This document shows, piece by piece, positions 8,457 to 17,377 of a DNA stretch of 64,000 nt. The position numbers and the translations under genes were made by a program. The stretch covers positions 124,001 through 188,000 of the forward strand of contig JAFDXR010000005.1 in NCBI GenBank assembly GCA_018267825.1, given 5' to 3'. The notes beneath the pieces are model-generated. The model made no database searches and was not told where the DNA came from. It saw nothing but the letters and a program-made list of their open reading frames with translations. This stretch comes from Bacteroidota bacterium. GTDB lineage: Bacteria > Bacteroidota > Bacteroidia > B-17B0 > Aurantibacillaceae. Positions within the stretch are counted from its first letter, which is position 1. Each line of letters opens with the position of its first letter.

Positions 8457-9467
8457 ATGATCCGGCGCAGCATTCTCATTCTATGGCACCTTACTTTACT
8501 GACCCTTCTGAGCCTGGCCATGCTGTATCACAATACCAGTATTTACCTCTTTTATCAGGCACGCGGGCAGGCGCATATATTGCTCAACACAGAACCTGCC
8601 GACGAATACCCCACCACCCATAAGCTCACCGAACAGCAACAGCAGAACCTGGCACTCGTTGAAAAGATACGAAGCTATGCACAAGACAGTCTTGGTTTTG
8701 TGCCCACCAAAAGCTACCGGCGCGTGTATGACCAGGGCCAGGAACCTATCCTGTGGGCCATCACAGCCAGCAGCGACACCATGCTCAAAGCGTATTACTG
8801 GCATTTCCCGCTATTGGGAACAGTTTCCTATAAGGGATTTTTCGAAAAGGAAAAAGCGCTGCATGAACTGAATCACCTCAGCGCTCAGGGCTACGACGTA
8901 GAGTTGCGGCCTGTTTCGGCCTGGAGCACACTGGGCTGGTTCCATGATCCTGTTCTGAGTGATATGCTCAAAATGCCGAAGGGTACGCTCTGCAACCTCC
9001 TGTTTCACGAACTCTTTCACAGCACCTATTATGCACCTGGTAGTGTCGAGGAAAACGAAAACCTCGCTACATTCATCGGTGAGAAAGCCACACTCCAGTT
9101 TCTGAAAAACGATACCACCAGCCTGAATCAATACCTTGCGCGAAAACATGACAGTCGCCTGTTTCACGACTACCTGGTTTCAGGGTCCAAAAAACTGGAG
9201 GCGTTTTATGCGAAACATCCTGTAAGCCGGGTGCAGAAACTGAAAGTGCTGTTGCAGCTTGCCAATGGTATCGACAGCCTGCCACTCCGGAATAAGCGCC
9301 GGTATGAACATGAAAAGCATGACATCATGCTTTATAAAAATGCCTATTTCATCGGATTCAATCAGTACCACAAAGAGCAAGACTCACTGGAAACGGCATT
9401 TAACAAAATTTATAAGGGTAACCTGCGAAATATGGTCCTTTATTTGAAACAAAAAAGCGGCAAATGA
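8457..9467 (+). CDS. predicted zinc aminopeptidase (Aminopep family, PF10023-like)
   Basis: 336 residues. An N-terminal membrane anchor (residues about 7-27) is followed by an envelope-facing domain. The gluzincin-type motif HELFH is at residue 184-188, and the downstream glutamate of ENENLATFIGEKA (about residue 204) completes the metal site. The sequence GTLCNLLFHELFHSTYY and the ENE-x-LA-x-F pattern are those of the predicted aminopeptidase family; family members are little studied. The gene stands alone between divergent ydcF-like and the TlpA-like gene, which has its own promoter signal. Confidence 0.8.
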   Translation: MIRRSILILWHLTLLTLLSLAMLYHNTSIYLFYQARGQAHILLNTEPADEYPTTHKLTEQQQQNLALVEKIRSYAQDSLGFVPTKSYRRVYDQGQEPILWAITASSDTMLKAYYWHFPLLGTVSYKGFFEKEKALHELNHLSAQGYDVELRPVSAWSTLGWFHDPVLSDMLKMPKGTLCNLLFHELFHSTYYAPGSVEENENLATFIGEKATLQFLKNDTTSLNQYLARKHDSRLFHDYLVSGSKKLEAFYAKHPVSRVQKLKVLLQLANGIDSLPLRNKRRYEHEKHDIMLYKNAYFIGFNQYHKEQDSLETAFNKIYKGNLRNMVLYLKQKSGK

Positions 9468-9468
9468 C

Positions 9469-9476
9469 TATTTTTG
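9469..9476 (+). promoter_or_regulatory. promoter -7 box of the TlpA-like gene
   Basis: TATTTTTG, with TTTG 22 bases upstream at 9443-9446, lies 19 bases before the ATG at 9496. It begins just past the stop codon of the preceding gene. Confidence 0.5.
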
Positions 9477-9495
9477 CTTTAATACGATCCGATTT

Positions 9496-11049
9496 ATGAA
9501 GAAATTTTTATACTCCGCATTATTGTTTTCGGCCTTTACAGGCCTGCATGCACAAATTGCAAAAAACAGCAAGCCCATGCCGACGGCTGATGGCTATGAC
9601 ATCCGTATCAATTTCAAAAACTGCCGCGATACCGTTGTATACCTTGCCAAATATGTGTTCGACAAGCAATATCTGGTAGACACCTGCAAGAAAGTGGTTA
9701 AAGGCAATATTGTATTCAAAGGTAAAACGCCGCTCGATAAAGGTATTTACTTCCTGGTGAGCCAGGAGAAAGGCCGTTACTTTGATTTCTTTGTCAATGA
9801 AAATGAAAAGTTCAACCTCGCGACCGATACCAGCGACATGGTGAAAAGCCTGAAATCGCTTAACTCTAAGGAAAACGAGGATTTCTTCACGTATATCAAA
9901 TACATTTCTGAAAAAAACAAAGAGTTTGTGAATTTAAAAACACAGACCAAAGGCATGAATTCTAAGGATTCCCTGAAGTTCATGACCGAAAAATCGAAAG
10001 CCCTGAATGAGGCTGTAAGTGGCTACGAAAAACAATTCATGGAGTCGCACAAGGGACAATACCTCTACGATGTGATCAACCTGAAAGTAGAAAAAGAAGC
10101 CAAGGCAGCCGATATACCTAAGGCTAAAAACAACCGCCCCGACAGTGTTTGGGCTTACAACTATTATAAATCACACTTCTGGGAAGGTGTTAATTTTGGC
10201 GACGACCGGATCCTTCGCACCCCTTTCTTCGGTGAAAAACTGAAACGCTATTTCAATAGTGTAATCGTGCAAAACCCGGATACCATTGGCGTGGAGATTG
10301 ACCGCATGATGAAGCAAACCAGGATGGGTTCAGACATGCATAAATTCCTGCTGGCGTATTTCATGCCTACCTATGAGCAGTCTAAGATCATGGGCTTCGA
10401 TAAAGTGTTTGTGCACCTCATCGACACCTATGTGCGCACCGGACAGGCCAGCGATATTTATGATGAGAAAACCATTGAAAAAATCAAACAACGTGGGGAT
10501 ATCCTGAAACCCCTCCTGCTTGGCAGCCAGGCCCCGGATCTGCTCATGATCGATACCACAGGCCATAAAGCCATCAAGCAAATGGGCTTCGACACCGTAA
10601 AAACGAGCCAGGGTGCAACCGATTTATATTACAAAAACATTCAGAATCTGGCACAAACATTTGTACCGATGTATGGTGTAAAAGCCGACTACCTCGTTTT
10701 AGTTTTCTGGGATGTGGATTGCGGTCACTGCCAGACAGAAATTCCGAAACTGCTGGAAGAGTATCACAAAATCAAGGATGACAAATACGACATTAAAGTA
10801 TTTTCGGTGTATACCCAACACGACTACGATAAATGGCACAAATATATCCTGGACCACAAACTCGATTGGATGAACGTATACGATGGCGTACACATCAATA
10901 ATATCAAGGAAAAGTACGACATCTACTCCACACCTGTTATTTATGTACTGGATCGCAACAAAGTGATCAAAGCCAAACGCATCACTCACGAAAATCTCAG
11001 TGATATTGTGAAAGCTATGGAGCGCGAGTACAAAAGCGAGAAAAAATAA
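9496..11049 (+). CDS. periplasmic TlpA-like thioredoxin with DUF4369/DUF5106-like regions
   Basis: 517 residues. Signal peptide at 1-19 (cut near LHAQ). Residues about 30-120 resemble the DUF4369 beta domain common in Bacteroidota TlpA proteins, followed by a helical DUF5106-like middle. The C-terminal thioredoxin fold starts near residue 390 with VFWDVDCGHCQTEIP; the redox pair is CGHC at 409-412, and the cis-proline is in IYSTPVIYVL. Expected to act as a periplasmic thiol-disulfide oxidoreductase; the substrate is unknown. Monocistronic: own promoter and a strong terminator right after the stop codon. Confidence 0.88.
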   Translation: MKKFLYSALLFSAFTGLHAQIAKNSKPMPTADGYDIRINFKNCRDTVVYLAKYVFDKQYLVDTCKKVVKGNIVFKGKTPLDKGIYFLVSQEKGRYFDFFVNENEKFNLATDTSDMVKSLKSLNSKENEDFFTYIKYISEKNKEFVNLKTQTKGMNSKDSLKFMTEKSKALNEAVSGYEKQFMESHKGQYLYDVINLKVEKEAKAADIPKAKNNRPDSVWAYNYYKSHFWEGVNFGDDRILRTPFFGEKLKRYFNSVIVQNPDTIGVEIDRMMKQTRMGSDMHKFLLAYFMPTYEQSKIMGFDKVFVHLIDTYVRTGQASDIYDEKTIEKIKQRGDILKPLLLGSQAPDLLMIDTTGHKAIKQMGFDTVKTSQGATDLYYKNIQNLAQTFVPMYGVKADYLVLVFWDVDCGHCQTEIPKLLEEYHKIKDDKYDIKVFSVYTQHDYDKWHKYILDHKLDWMNVYDGVHINNIKEKYDIYSTPVIYVLDRNKVIKAKRITHENLSDIVKAMEREYKSEKK

Positions 11050-11077
11050 AACACCCGTTCAGATTTTTTTAAAACAG

Positions 11078-11104
11078 AAAGCTGTCCTTTGGGCAGCTTT
11101 TTGT
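11078..11104 (+). terminator. rho-independent terminator after the TlpA-like gene
   Basis: AAAGCTGTCC pairs with GGGCAGCTTT around a TTT loop (one G-T pair) and runs into a T-rich tail. It ends about 30 bases before the next start codon. Confidence 0.85.
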
Positions 11105-11133
11105 ATTTTTAATCTTTATAATAAAATATCCTC

Positions 11134-13767
11134 ATGAGAAAAATTTATCTATTGGCCTTAAGCATTTTTCTGATCGGCACTGTCATCCAGGCACAGGTTA
11201 CTATCAATGTGAAGGTACTGGGCGTGTCTGTATCTTCGAACCTCGATTGTGATGCAGGCGGCTCCGACAACAGCGATTTTTTATTTGAGTTCAGGGCTAC
11301 TGATAACTCCCCTTTTGCCAATTCCAATAACTCACCCGTTGCAGGCAGCATTGGTTCCTGCAATTACGTATCGATCCCGGAGGCCAACGGCCCCTATACC
11401 GTTACCCCGGCTGCACCGGCGGGTGCTTCGTTTAACCCCAGCAATGGTTTATTTTTCAGTCATTTCTATACCTGCAAAAAAGACATTCCGGGAACCTTGA
11501 GTATCGTGTGGCGTGCCTACGAAAACGACGACACCTCCACGCCATCAACCACACCGGTTGCTGATGGACAAACAGCCCCTCAGGGTAATATTTTTAATAT
11601 CCCGACAAGCTCCGGCACCTATACCGTGCAGTATACAGCGACCTCACCGGATGCAGGATGCCCTCAGACATATACTATTTTCTTCCAGGTGGTGCGAAGC
11701 GTAGGAAGTTTCAACCCATTAACCATCAACGATATTGATGGCAGTGTGGTATGTACAGGAAATACTACAGGTACTGCCAATCCTACCATCATTGGTGGTT
11801 CAGGTACCATTACCTACGACTGGAGCAATGACGGCACCGGCGATTTCGATGATCCGGCAAGCTTATCGGGCCTTGCAGCGGGGACATATACACTGGTTGT
11901 GAAAGATGCTCTTGGCTGTACAGACACCAGTACCGCCATTGTACAGTCGCAACCCCTGCCAACGGCCTTATCCTTTGTAACGTCTACAAATGTAATGTGT
12001 ACCAAACAGTCTTATCCATTTGCCGTTAGTTTGCAAAGCGGTGTAACCTACAACTGGTCTTATAACAGCGGCGGCATGGTTATATCCGGAAGCAGTACAG
12101 AAACAGCTACACTCATGCCACTGGCAGGAGCGCCGTCAGGAACACTCAACATCTTTGCCCAGAACAGTTGCAGTGTTTCACCGACACTTACTCTGGCCAT
12201 TACCGTAAATCAGACACCTACCCTGAGCATTACCGGCAACAACACCGTTTGCGACAACAGTACAGAAGTATTGACCGGCAGCGGCGCCAGCACCTTTACC
12301 TGGAGCACCGGAAGTAATTCCAGCTCGGTTACCGTTGGACCTGCGGGTACCAGTGTTTATACACTCAGTGGTACCAGCAATGGCTGTGTTGGTTCCTCTA
12401 CATTTACCATGACCACTATACCCTCTCCCACAGCTCAGATAACTGGCCCGACAGCGGCTGTATGCCCCGGCACAACAGTAACTGCCACTGCCAGTGGTAA
12501 CGGAGTATATTACATCTGGAGTGATGGCTTTATTGGTGCATCACACACATTCTCCAACACCTCTACAGTGGTATATACGGTTACTACAACCTATACCAAC
12601 AGCTGTATTTCCCAGCAGACTTATACGCTTAATATTAACCCGACACCAACCATCAGTATAGCCGGAAATACAGGCGTGTGCGATGGCACTGTAAATACCT
12701 ATACTGCCAGCGGTGCCGATACCTACAGCTGGAGCACCACATCTTCACAACCCACCACGTCCGTTACTGTGACCACACCGGTAACATTAACCGTTATAGG
12801 CACAAACACCACTACAGGATGCAGCGCTTCTGCATCCCAATCGGTTACCGTATATCCTAACCCTGTTCTGGCTGTGACCGGAAATACTGCCGTTTGCAGC
12901 GGTTCATCGACCGTTATACACGTCAGTGGTGCTGATTTTTATGCCTGGAGCAATGGTGCAACATCGGGTACCGAAACCATTACCCCAACATCTACCGAAA
13001 CCATTACCATTAAAGGAACCAACCTGACCGGTGGCTGCCAGGATTCAGTAGATGTCGTGATCAGCGTCGTACCAAAACCAAATATTACAGTAACCGGTGC
13101 AGACTCCATCTGCAGGGGACAGTCCACCGTATTATCCGCTACAGGCGCTGCCAATTACAACTGGAGTACTTCAGCCACAACATCCACGATTGCTGTGACA
13201 CCAACCGTTACAACAACTTACACGGTAAGTTCAAACAATGGTAGTTGTAGCGATACAAAAATGCACACTGTAACTGTAAATCCTTTACCGGCCATCGACT
13301 TTTCACTGGGTGATGTTTGTCTCAATGATCCGGCATTCGCACTGAATGCTACTCCGAGTGGGGGAACATATTCAGGAACCGGCGTTACCGGCTCCAGTTT
13401 TGACCCGATGACCGCCGGGGCAGGACCACATGTTGTAACCTACAGCGTAACCAACGGTCATGGCTGCCCTGCCACATCCCAGGCCACACTCACCGTGCTG
13501 GTTTGTGCCGGTGTAGAAGAATTAAGCACTGCCGGAACAAGCATACTGGCTTTCCCGAATCCAACCAACGGCACCCTGAATATTCATGCTGCTGAAAACA
13601 TAAAATTGGTTCAGGTAGCCGATATCAACGGCCGGATGGTAAAACTACAGGAGCTCCGGGCTACGGAAACTACGCTCGACATGTCTGATCTCAGTGAAGG
13701 TGTTTACCTGGTAAAAGTGACATTACACAACGGTGCGGTCAAACAGCTGAGAATTCTGAGGAATTGA
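11134..13767 (+). CDS. large T9SS-exported surface protein with Ig/PKD-like repeats
   Basis: 877 residues. Signal peptide 1-20 (cut after VIQAQ). From about residue 370 the protein is a run of near-80-residue repeats of the type NTVCDNSTEVLTGSGASTFTWSTG, each with one Cys pair, a Y/F-x-W core and a TYT-type strand; these are Ig/PKD-like SprB-type units. The last 75 residues form a T9SS type A sorting domain (AFPNPTNGTLNIHA, VADINGRMV, LSEGVYLVKV). It should be secreted through the T9SS and attached to the cell surface. Likely an adhesin or matrix protein; ligand unknown. Strikingly Thr/Ser/Gly-rich. Followed by a strong terminator. Confidence 0.85.
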   Translation: MRKIYLLALSIFLIGTVIQAQVTINVKVLGVSVSSNLDCDAGGSDNSDFLFEFRATDNSPFANSNNSPVAGSIGSCNYVSIPEANGPYTVTPAAPAGASFNPSNGLFFSHFYTCKKDIPGTLSIVWRAYENDDTSTPSTTPVADGQTAPQGNIFNIPTSSGTYTVQYTATSPDAGCPQTYTIFFQVVRSVGSFNPLTINDIDGSVVCTGNTTGTANPTIIGGSGTITYDWSNDGTGDFDDPASLSGLAAGTYTLVVKDALGCTDTSTAIVQSQPLPTALSFVTSTNVMCTKQSYPFAVSLQSGVTYNWSYNSGGMVISGSSTETATLMPLAGAPSGTLNIFAQNSCSVSPTLTLAITVNQTPTLSITGNNTVCDNSTEVLTGSGASTFTWSTGSNSSSVTVGPAGTSVYTLSGTSNGCVGSSTFTMTTIPSPTAQITGPTAAVCPGTTVTATASGNGVYYIWSDGFIGASHTFSNTSTVVYTVTTTYTNSCISQQTYTLNINPTPTISIAGNTGVCDGTVNTYTASGADTYSWSTTSSQPTTSVTVTTPVTLTVIGTNTTTGCSASASQSVTVYPNPVLAVTGNTAVCSGSSTVIHVSGADFYAWSNGATSGTETITPTSTETITIKGTNLTGGCQDSVDVVISVVPKPNITVTGADSICRGQSTVLSATGAANYNWSTSATTSTIAVTPTVTTTYTVSSNNGSCSDTKMHTVTVNPLPAIDFSLGDVCLNDPAFALNATPSGGTYSGTGVTGSSFDPMTAGAGPHVVTYSVTNGHGCPATSQATLTVLVCAGVEELSTAGTSILAFPNPTNGTLNIHAAENIKLVQVADINGRMVKLQELRATETTLDMSDLSEGVYLVKVTLHNGAVKQLRILRN

Positions 13768-13787
13768 TTTACCGTTTCCATTATCTG

Positions 13788-13825
13788 AAAGCCTGTCGAA
13801 CGAAAGTACCGACAGGCTTTTTTTT
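13788..13825 (+). terminator. rho-independent terminator after the surface-protein gene
   Basis: AAAGCCTGTCG and CGACAGGCTTT form an 11-bp stem with a short A-rich loop, followed by eight T. It reaches into the stop codon of the convergent crcB gene. Confidence 0.9.
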
Positions 13826-14177
13826 ATTTGGAAAACACAAAGAATACGGCGGTACAAAGCATAATGCTGAGAATCACATTGGCCGCCGCCCAGCCATACA
13901 AATGCTGCCTGAGCAGCTCGAAGGTTTCGAAACTGAAGGTGGAAAAGGTACTGAGACCACCACAGATTCCCACAAGGATAAACAAGCGATACTGTTCCGG
14001 AACCGCCTGGCGCGTTTCATACATATAAAGGAGCCCTGAAAAGAGAAGACAGCTCGTTATATTGGCGCAAAAAGTAGCGTAGGGCAACTGAAGAGCCATT
14101 CTGCTGAATAAAATTCCAAACCCGTAACGGATCAGGCTGCCGATTCCTCCGCCCGTAAATACAAGCAAATAGTTCAT
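13824..14177 (-). CDS. crcB: fluoride efflux transporter CrcB (Fluc)
   Basis: 117 residues, four membrane segments. N-terminal GGGIGSLIRYG and the signature GICGGLSTFSTFSFE are diagnostic of the Fluc channel family, which exports fluoride as a dual-topology dimer. The ATG at 14177 gives the standard N-terminus (MNYLLVFTGGGIGS); an open frame continues upstream but would overlap the ispG promoter and start region. It is a single copy here, convergent to the surface-protein gene and divergent from ispG. No fluoride riboswitch is evident upstream. Confidence 0.93.
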   Translation of the reverse strand: MNYLLVFTGGGIGSLIRYGFGILFSRMALQLPYATFCANITSCLLFSGLLYMYETRQAVPEQYRLFILVGICGGLSTFSTFSFETFELLRQHLYGWAAANVILSIMLCTAVFFVFSK

Positions 14178-14239
14178 ATACCGCTTTTTAATCCATGTAA
14201 ACTTAACGATAATTACCATAACAAAAAACGAATATTCCC

Positions 14240-14247
14240 TATCTTTG
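14240..14247 (+). promoter_or_regulatory. promoter -7 box of ispG
   Basis: TATCTTTG is an exact TAnnTTTG. Its last base is only five bases before the ATG at 14253, so the transcript is expected to begin at or within a base or two of the start codon, i.e. to be leaderless. Confidence 0.6.
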
Positions 14248-14252
14248 CACCC

Positions 14253-16217
14253 ATGAGTATGCAGTCTTATCCATTGTACAGCAACAGCCTCACGGCTTAT
14301 AAACGTTTCCTGACCCGCGAGGTAAAATGCGGTGATATAGGCATCGGTGGCAATAATCCCATCCGCGTGCAAAGTATGACCACTACAGACACCATGGATA
14401 CAGCCGCTACTGTGGCTCAAAGTATACGTATGATCGAAGCGGGCTGTGAACTGGTAAGAATTACAGCTCCCAGTATCAACGAAGCAAAGAACCTGGAGCT
14501 CATTAAAAAAGAATTAAAAGCGGCAGGATATAACACCCCGCTGATCGCTGATATACACTTCACTCCGAATGCCGCCGAATGGGCTGCCCGCATCATTGAA
14601 AAAGTACGCGTCAACCCGGGCAACTATGCCGACAAGAAAAAATTTGAACAGATCGATTATACCGACTCTGCCTACGAATCGGAGCTGGAAAGAATTCGTC
14701 AGCGTTTCACCCCGCTTGTGAAAATCTGCAAGGAATATGGAACAGCCATGCGTATAGGTACCAATCATGGCTCACTGAGCGACAGAATCCTGAGCCGTTA
14801 TGGCGACACACCACTGGGCATGGTGGAATCGGCTTTTGAGTTTCTCCGCATCTGCGAAGACAACAGCTACCACAACATCGTTCTCTCCATGAAAGCGAGC
14901 AACACACAGGTTATGGTACAGGCTTATCGCCTGCTGGTGCAAAAAATGATGGAAACAGGGCGCAATTATCCGCTGCATCTTGGTGTAACAGAGGCCGGTG
15001 ATGGCGAAGATGGTCGCATCAAATCGGCCGTGGGTATAGGAACCCTGCTTGAAGATGGCCTAGGAGATACCATCCGTGTTTCACTTACGGAAGATCCTGA
15101 GTTTGAAATTCCTGTGGCCAAAGCCCTTGTTGATCGCTACAATACCCGTGCACAGGAACAACAGGCCATAGAACCTATCCGGGAAGAAAATAACAAAATC
15201 ATATTACCCTACAATCCCTATGAATATGAACGCCGTGTAAGCCATCCCGTTCTGAACATAGGCGGGCATAACGTGCCGCGAATCCTTGCAGACTTCAGCG
15301 AACGTGGGGCCATCACCCCCGCATCGTTTTTTGCGGTAGGCTACAACTATTCGGTACCACTCGACAAATGGAATATCGGGGATATGGCCTGCGATTACAT
15401 TTACGTGGGCGAGCATGAATTAACTTTCGAAATTCCGGGAACACTTGGCATTATTCATAACTCCGAACAATGGAAAACCATTGCAAATCCTGTACGGCAA
15501 TATCCTTTATTTTGCGGCAGTGAATTCTTCAGCTCCGAAAAAATATCGGGAGATCTCAACTTTATAGCCATCACTTACGATTCGCTCAGCCCTGATTTTA
15601 TAAGCCGCATCCGGGAAGCCGAACATATTGTTTTGATCGCCGATACGTTCAACGCCCATGCCATGGCTGAAATCCGCCGCATATTCATAAAGCTGGCCGA
15701 AAACAACATCACCCATCCTGTTATCATCAAGCGTAACTACAAAGACCTGAATGAACAGGATTTTCAGTTATTTTCATCGACCGATGCCGGGGCGCTGCTG
15801 CTCGATGGACTGGGCGACGGCTTATGGATCAAGCAACAGAACTGTGTTTCACCACAGGTTTGTAATTCAACAGCCTTTGGCATTCTGCAGGCCACCCGTA
15901 CCCGAATCAGTAAAACAGAATATATTTCCTGCCCGAGTTGCGGGCGTACCCTTTTCGATCTGCAGGAAACCACGTCGCGAATCCGCAGCGTGACCGATCA
16001 TCTGAAAGGGATCAAAATCGGCATTATGGGCTGCATTGTAAACGGACCGGGCGAAATGGCTGATGCCGACTACGGTTATGTAGGTACAGGAACCGATAAA
16101 ATTTCGTTATACAAAGGGAAAGAGGTTGTGAAGAAAAATGTACCCGCAGGCAATGCCGTAAATGAGCTGATCGAACTCATCAAAGAACATGGCGATTGGA
16201 TTGAGAAACCGGCATAG
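14253..16217 (+). CDS. ispG: 4-hydroxy-3-methylbut-2-enyl diphosphate synthase IspG, long form
   Basis: 654 residues. IspG makes HMBPP from MEcPP in the MEP isoprenoid pathway and carries a 4Fe-4S cluster. The N-terminal TIM barrel (VQSMTTTDTMDTAATV, IADIHFTPNAA, GVTEAGDGEDGRIKSA) is followed by a large inserted domain (about 260-540) and the cluster domain with Cys at about 560 and 563 (CPSCGRTL) and 594 (MGCIVNGPGEMADADYG). The insert is normal for Bacteroidota, Chlamydiae and plant enzymes, in contrast to the roughly 370-residue E. coli form. Divergent from crcB. Confidence 0.96.
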   Translation: MSMQSYPLYSNSLTAYKRFLTREVKCGDIGIGGNNPIRVQSMTTTDTMDTAATVAQSIRMIEAGCELVRITAPSINEAKNLELIKKELKAAGYNTPLIADIHFTPNAAEWAARIIEKVRVNPGNYADKKKFEQIDYTDSAYESELERIRQRFTPLVKICKEYGTAMRIGTNHGSLSDRILSRYGDTPLGMVESAFEFLRICEDNSYHNIVLSMKASNTQVMVQAYRLLVQKMMETGRNYPLHLGVTEAGDGEDGRIKSAVGIGTLLEDGLGDTIRVSLTEDPEFEIPVAKALVDRYNTRAQEQQAIEPIREENNKIILPYNPYEYERRVSHPVLNIGGHNVPRILADFSERGAITPASFFAVGYNYSVPLDKWNIGDMACDYIYVGEHELTFEIPGTLGIIHNSEQWKTIANPVRQYPLFCGSEFFSSEKISGDLNFIAITYDSLSPDFISRIREAEHIVLIADTFNAHAMAEIRRIFIKLAENNITHPVIIKRNYKDLNEQDFQLFSSTDAGALLLDGLGDGLWIKQQNCVSPQVCNSTAFGILQATRTRISKTEYISCPSCGRTLFDLQETTSRIRSVTDHLKGIKIGIMGCIVNGPGEMADADYGYVGTGTDKISLYKGKEVVKKNVPAGNAVNELIELIKEHGDWIEKPA

Positions 16218-16516
16218 AAAATGCTTTACAGGAATTTCACTTCCACGTTTCTGTTGATCTGATTTTTGGCTTCTGAGCATTTTCTTTGGTCTTTACAATT
16301 TTACAATAATTTACTTCCCCTTTCGGAATACCCCGTTTTGAATTTGCTGCATCAGTTTCAATCTGAACACAATTCAGAACCGCTCATAAATAAAGGGCTT
16401 TAAGCAAATTTCATTTTTTTGTTTCATCTGTCTTACCGTATTTCTACGAATTCGTAATACTGTATTTATACTGTTTTTATATTGTACAAATAAGGCAGTA
16501 TTTTCACTTCCGGGCT

Positions 16517-16588
16517 ATGGAACCAAAAAGGGATATGAATCAAGACACCACCTCCATGACCGAAAACAAAGAAATTCTGTTTATCTGA
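16517..16588 (+). CDS. possible 23-residue leader peptide
   Basis: ATG at 16517 opens a 23-codon frame rich in charged and polar residues (MEPKRDMNQDTTSMTENK) ending in EILFI. It lies 27 bases before the phased half-sites. No ribosome binding signal is clear; coding status is unproven and a chance frame is just as likely. Confidence 0.15.
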   Translation: MEPKRDMNQDTTSMTENKEILFI

Positions 16589-16614
16589 AGTTAATCGTCT
16601 TTACAATACAATCG

Positions 16615-16653
16615 TAGGTATAAATACCTATTTTGATAGGTAGAAACACCTAT
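16615..16653. promoter_or_regulatory. four half-sites in exact 11-bp phase, probable operator
   Basis: TAGGT at 16615, ACCTA at 16626, TAGGT at 16637 and ACCTA at 16648: alternating orientation, each start exactly 11 bases after the last. This makes two inverted repeats (arms TAGGTAT/ATACCTA, 2-base gap, and ATAGGT/ACCTAT, 6-base gap) one two-turn distance apart. The block ends about 40 bases before the first ATG of the response regulator frame. The arrangement is that of a cooperative dimer-of-dimers binding site; autoregulation by the LuxR-type regulator is the simplest reading. Confidence 0.6.
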
Positions 16654-16726
16654 TTATTTGGAAGTGTATTTCATTTTTTTCTATATTGTAAAAATGGCTG
16701 ATATAAACACAGGGGGCGATACGCTT

Positions 16727-17377
16727 ATGGATTCTAAAATAAAAATTGCTGTTGTTGATGATCAGCATCTGGTCAGAGAAGGCATTATTTCTCTTCTGAA
16801 AGAATACGAGGGTTTCGAGATTATTCTGGAAGCCAGTAACGGTCATGAGTTCGTTGAGCTTCTTCAGGATAGAAAACCGCAGGTTGTATTGCTTGATTAT
16901 GAAATGCCTGTTATGGACGGCAATGAAACCATACAGGTTCTGCAAAAACAATACCCCGATATAAAAATCATTGTCATCAGTGGCTATGACACAGAAGAAC
17001 TCATGATTCATCTCATGGAGAGAGGTGTTAATGCATTTCTGCAGAAAGACCGTCATGCCAATGAATTGATCGATGCTATTCATGTGGTGATGAATAACAA
17101 CTACTATTTCAACAACCGGATCTCCATGGTAATGCTGCGCCGCCTGGTGAACATGAAAAAACACAGTGCTGTTTCTGACCCTATTTCTCTCACTGAGCGT
17201 GAAATTGAAGTTGCAAAACTTGTCTGCCAGGAATTGAGCAACAAGGAGATTGCCGAAAAGCTTTTTTTAAGTCCCCGTACCATCGACAGTTACCGTGAAA
17301 AGCTTATGCAGAAAATCGGCGCCAGAAACACAGCCGGTATTGTATTATACGCCATTAAACACAACCTATTGGACTGA
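16727..17377 (+). CDS. orphan NarL/FixJ-type response regulator
   Basis: 216 residues from ATG 16727; an in-frame ATG at 16694 would add 11. Receiver domain: acidic pair VVDDQHLVREG, phospho-acceptor Asp in VVLLDYEMPVMDG, Ser in VISGYD and Lys in LQKDRHANEL. C-terminal LuxR HTH: LTEREIEVAKLVCQELSNK and LSPRTIDSYREKLMQKI. All key residues are present, so it should be phosphorylated and bind DNA. No histidine kinase lies in the window. The last 12 bases overlap the end of the convergent acyltransferase gene. Confidence 0.92.
   Translation: MDSKIKIAVVDDQHLVREGIISLLKEYEGFEIILEASNGHEFVELLQDRKPQVVLLDYEMPVMDGNETIQVLQKQYPDIKIIVISGYDTEELMIHLMERGVNAFLQKDRHANELIDAIHVVMNNNYYFNNRISMVMLRRLVNMKKHSAVSDPISLTEREIEVAKLVCQELSNKEIAEKLFLSPRTIDSYREKLMQKIGARNTAGIVLYAIKHNLLD

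Larger units (their letters stand above)
16218..16726. other. long intergenic region with phased operator
   Basis: About 500 bases between ispG and the response regulator, AT-rich and without a convincing protein gene. It holds the four phased half-sites at 16615-16652 and a possible 23-codon frame at 16517-16588. No TAnnTTTG box is obvious. Confidence 0.5.

Noticed and set aside
8496-9380. Antisense genes opposite the aminopeptidase
   Set aside because: The long frames on the minus strand are open by composition only and have no start signal or domain.
14253-16217. IspG fused to a foreign domain
   Set aside because: The inserted domain is the normal long form in Bacteroidota, Chlamydiae and plants.
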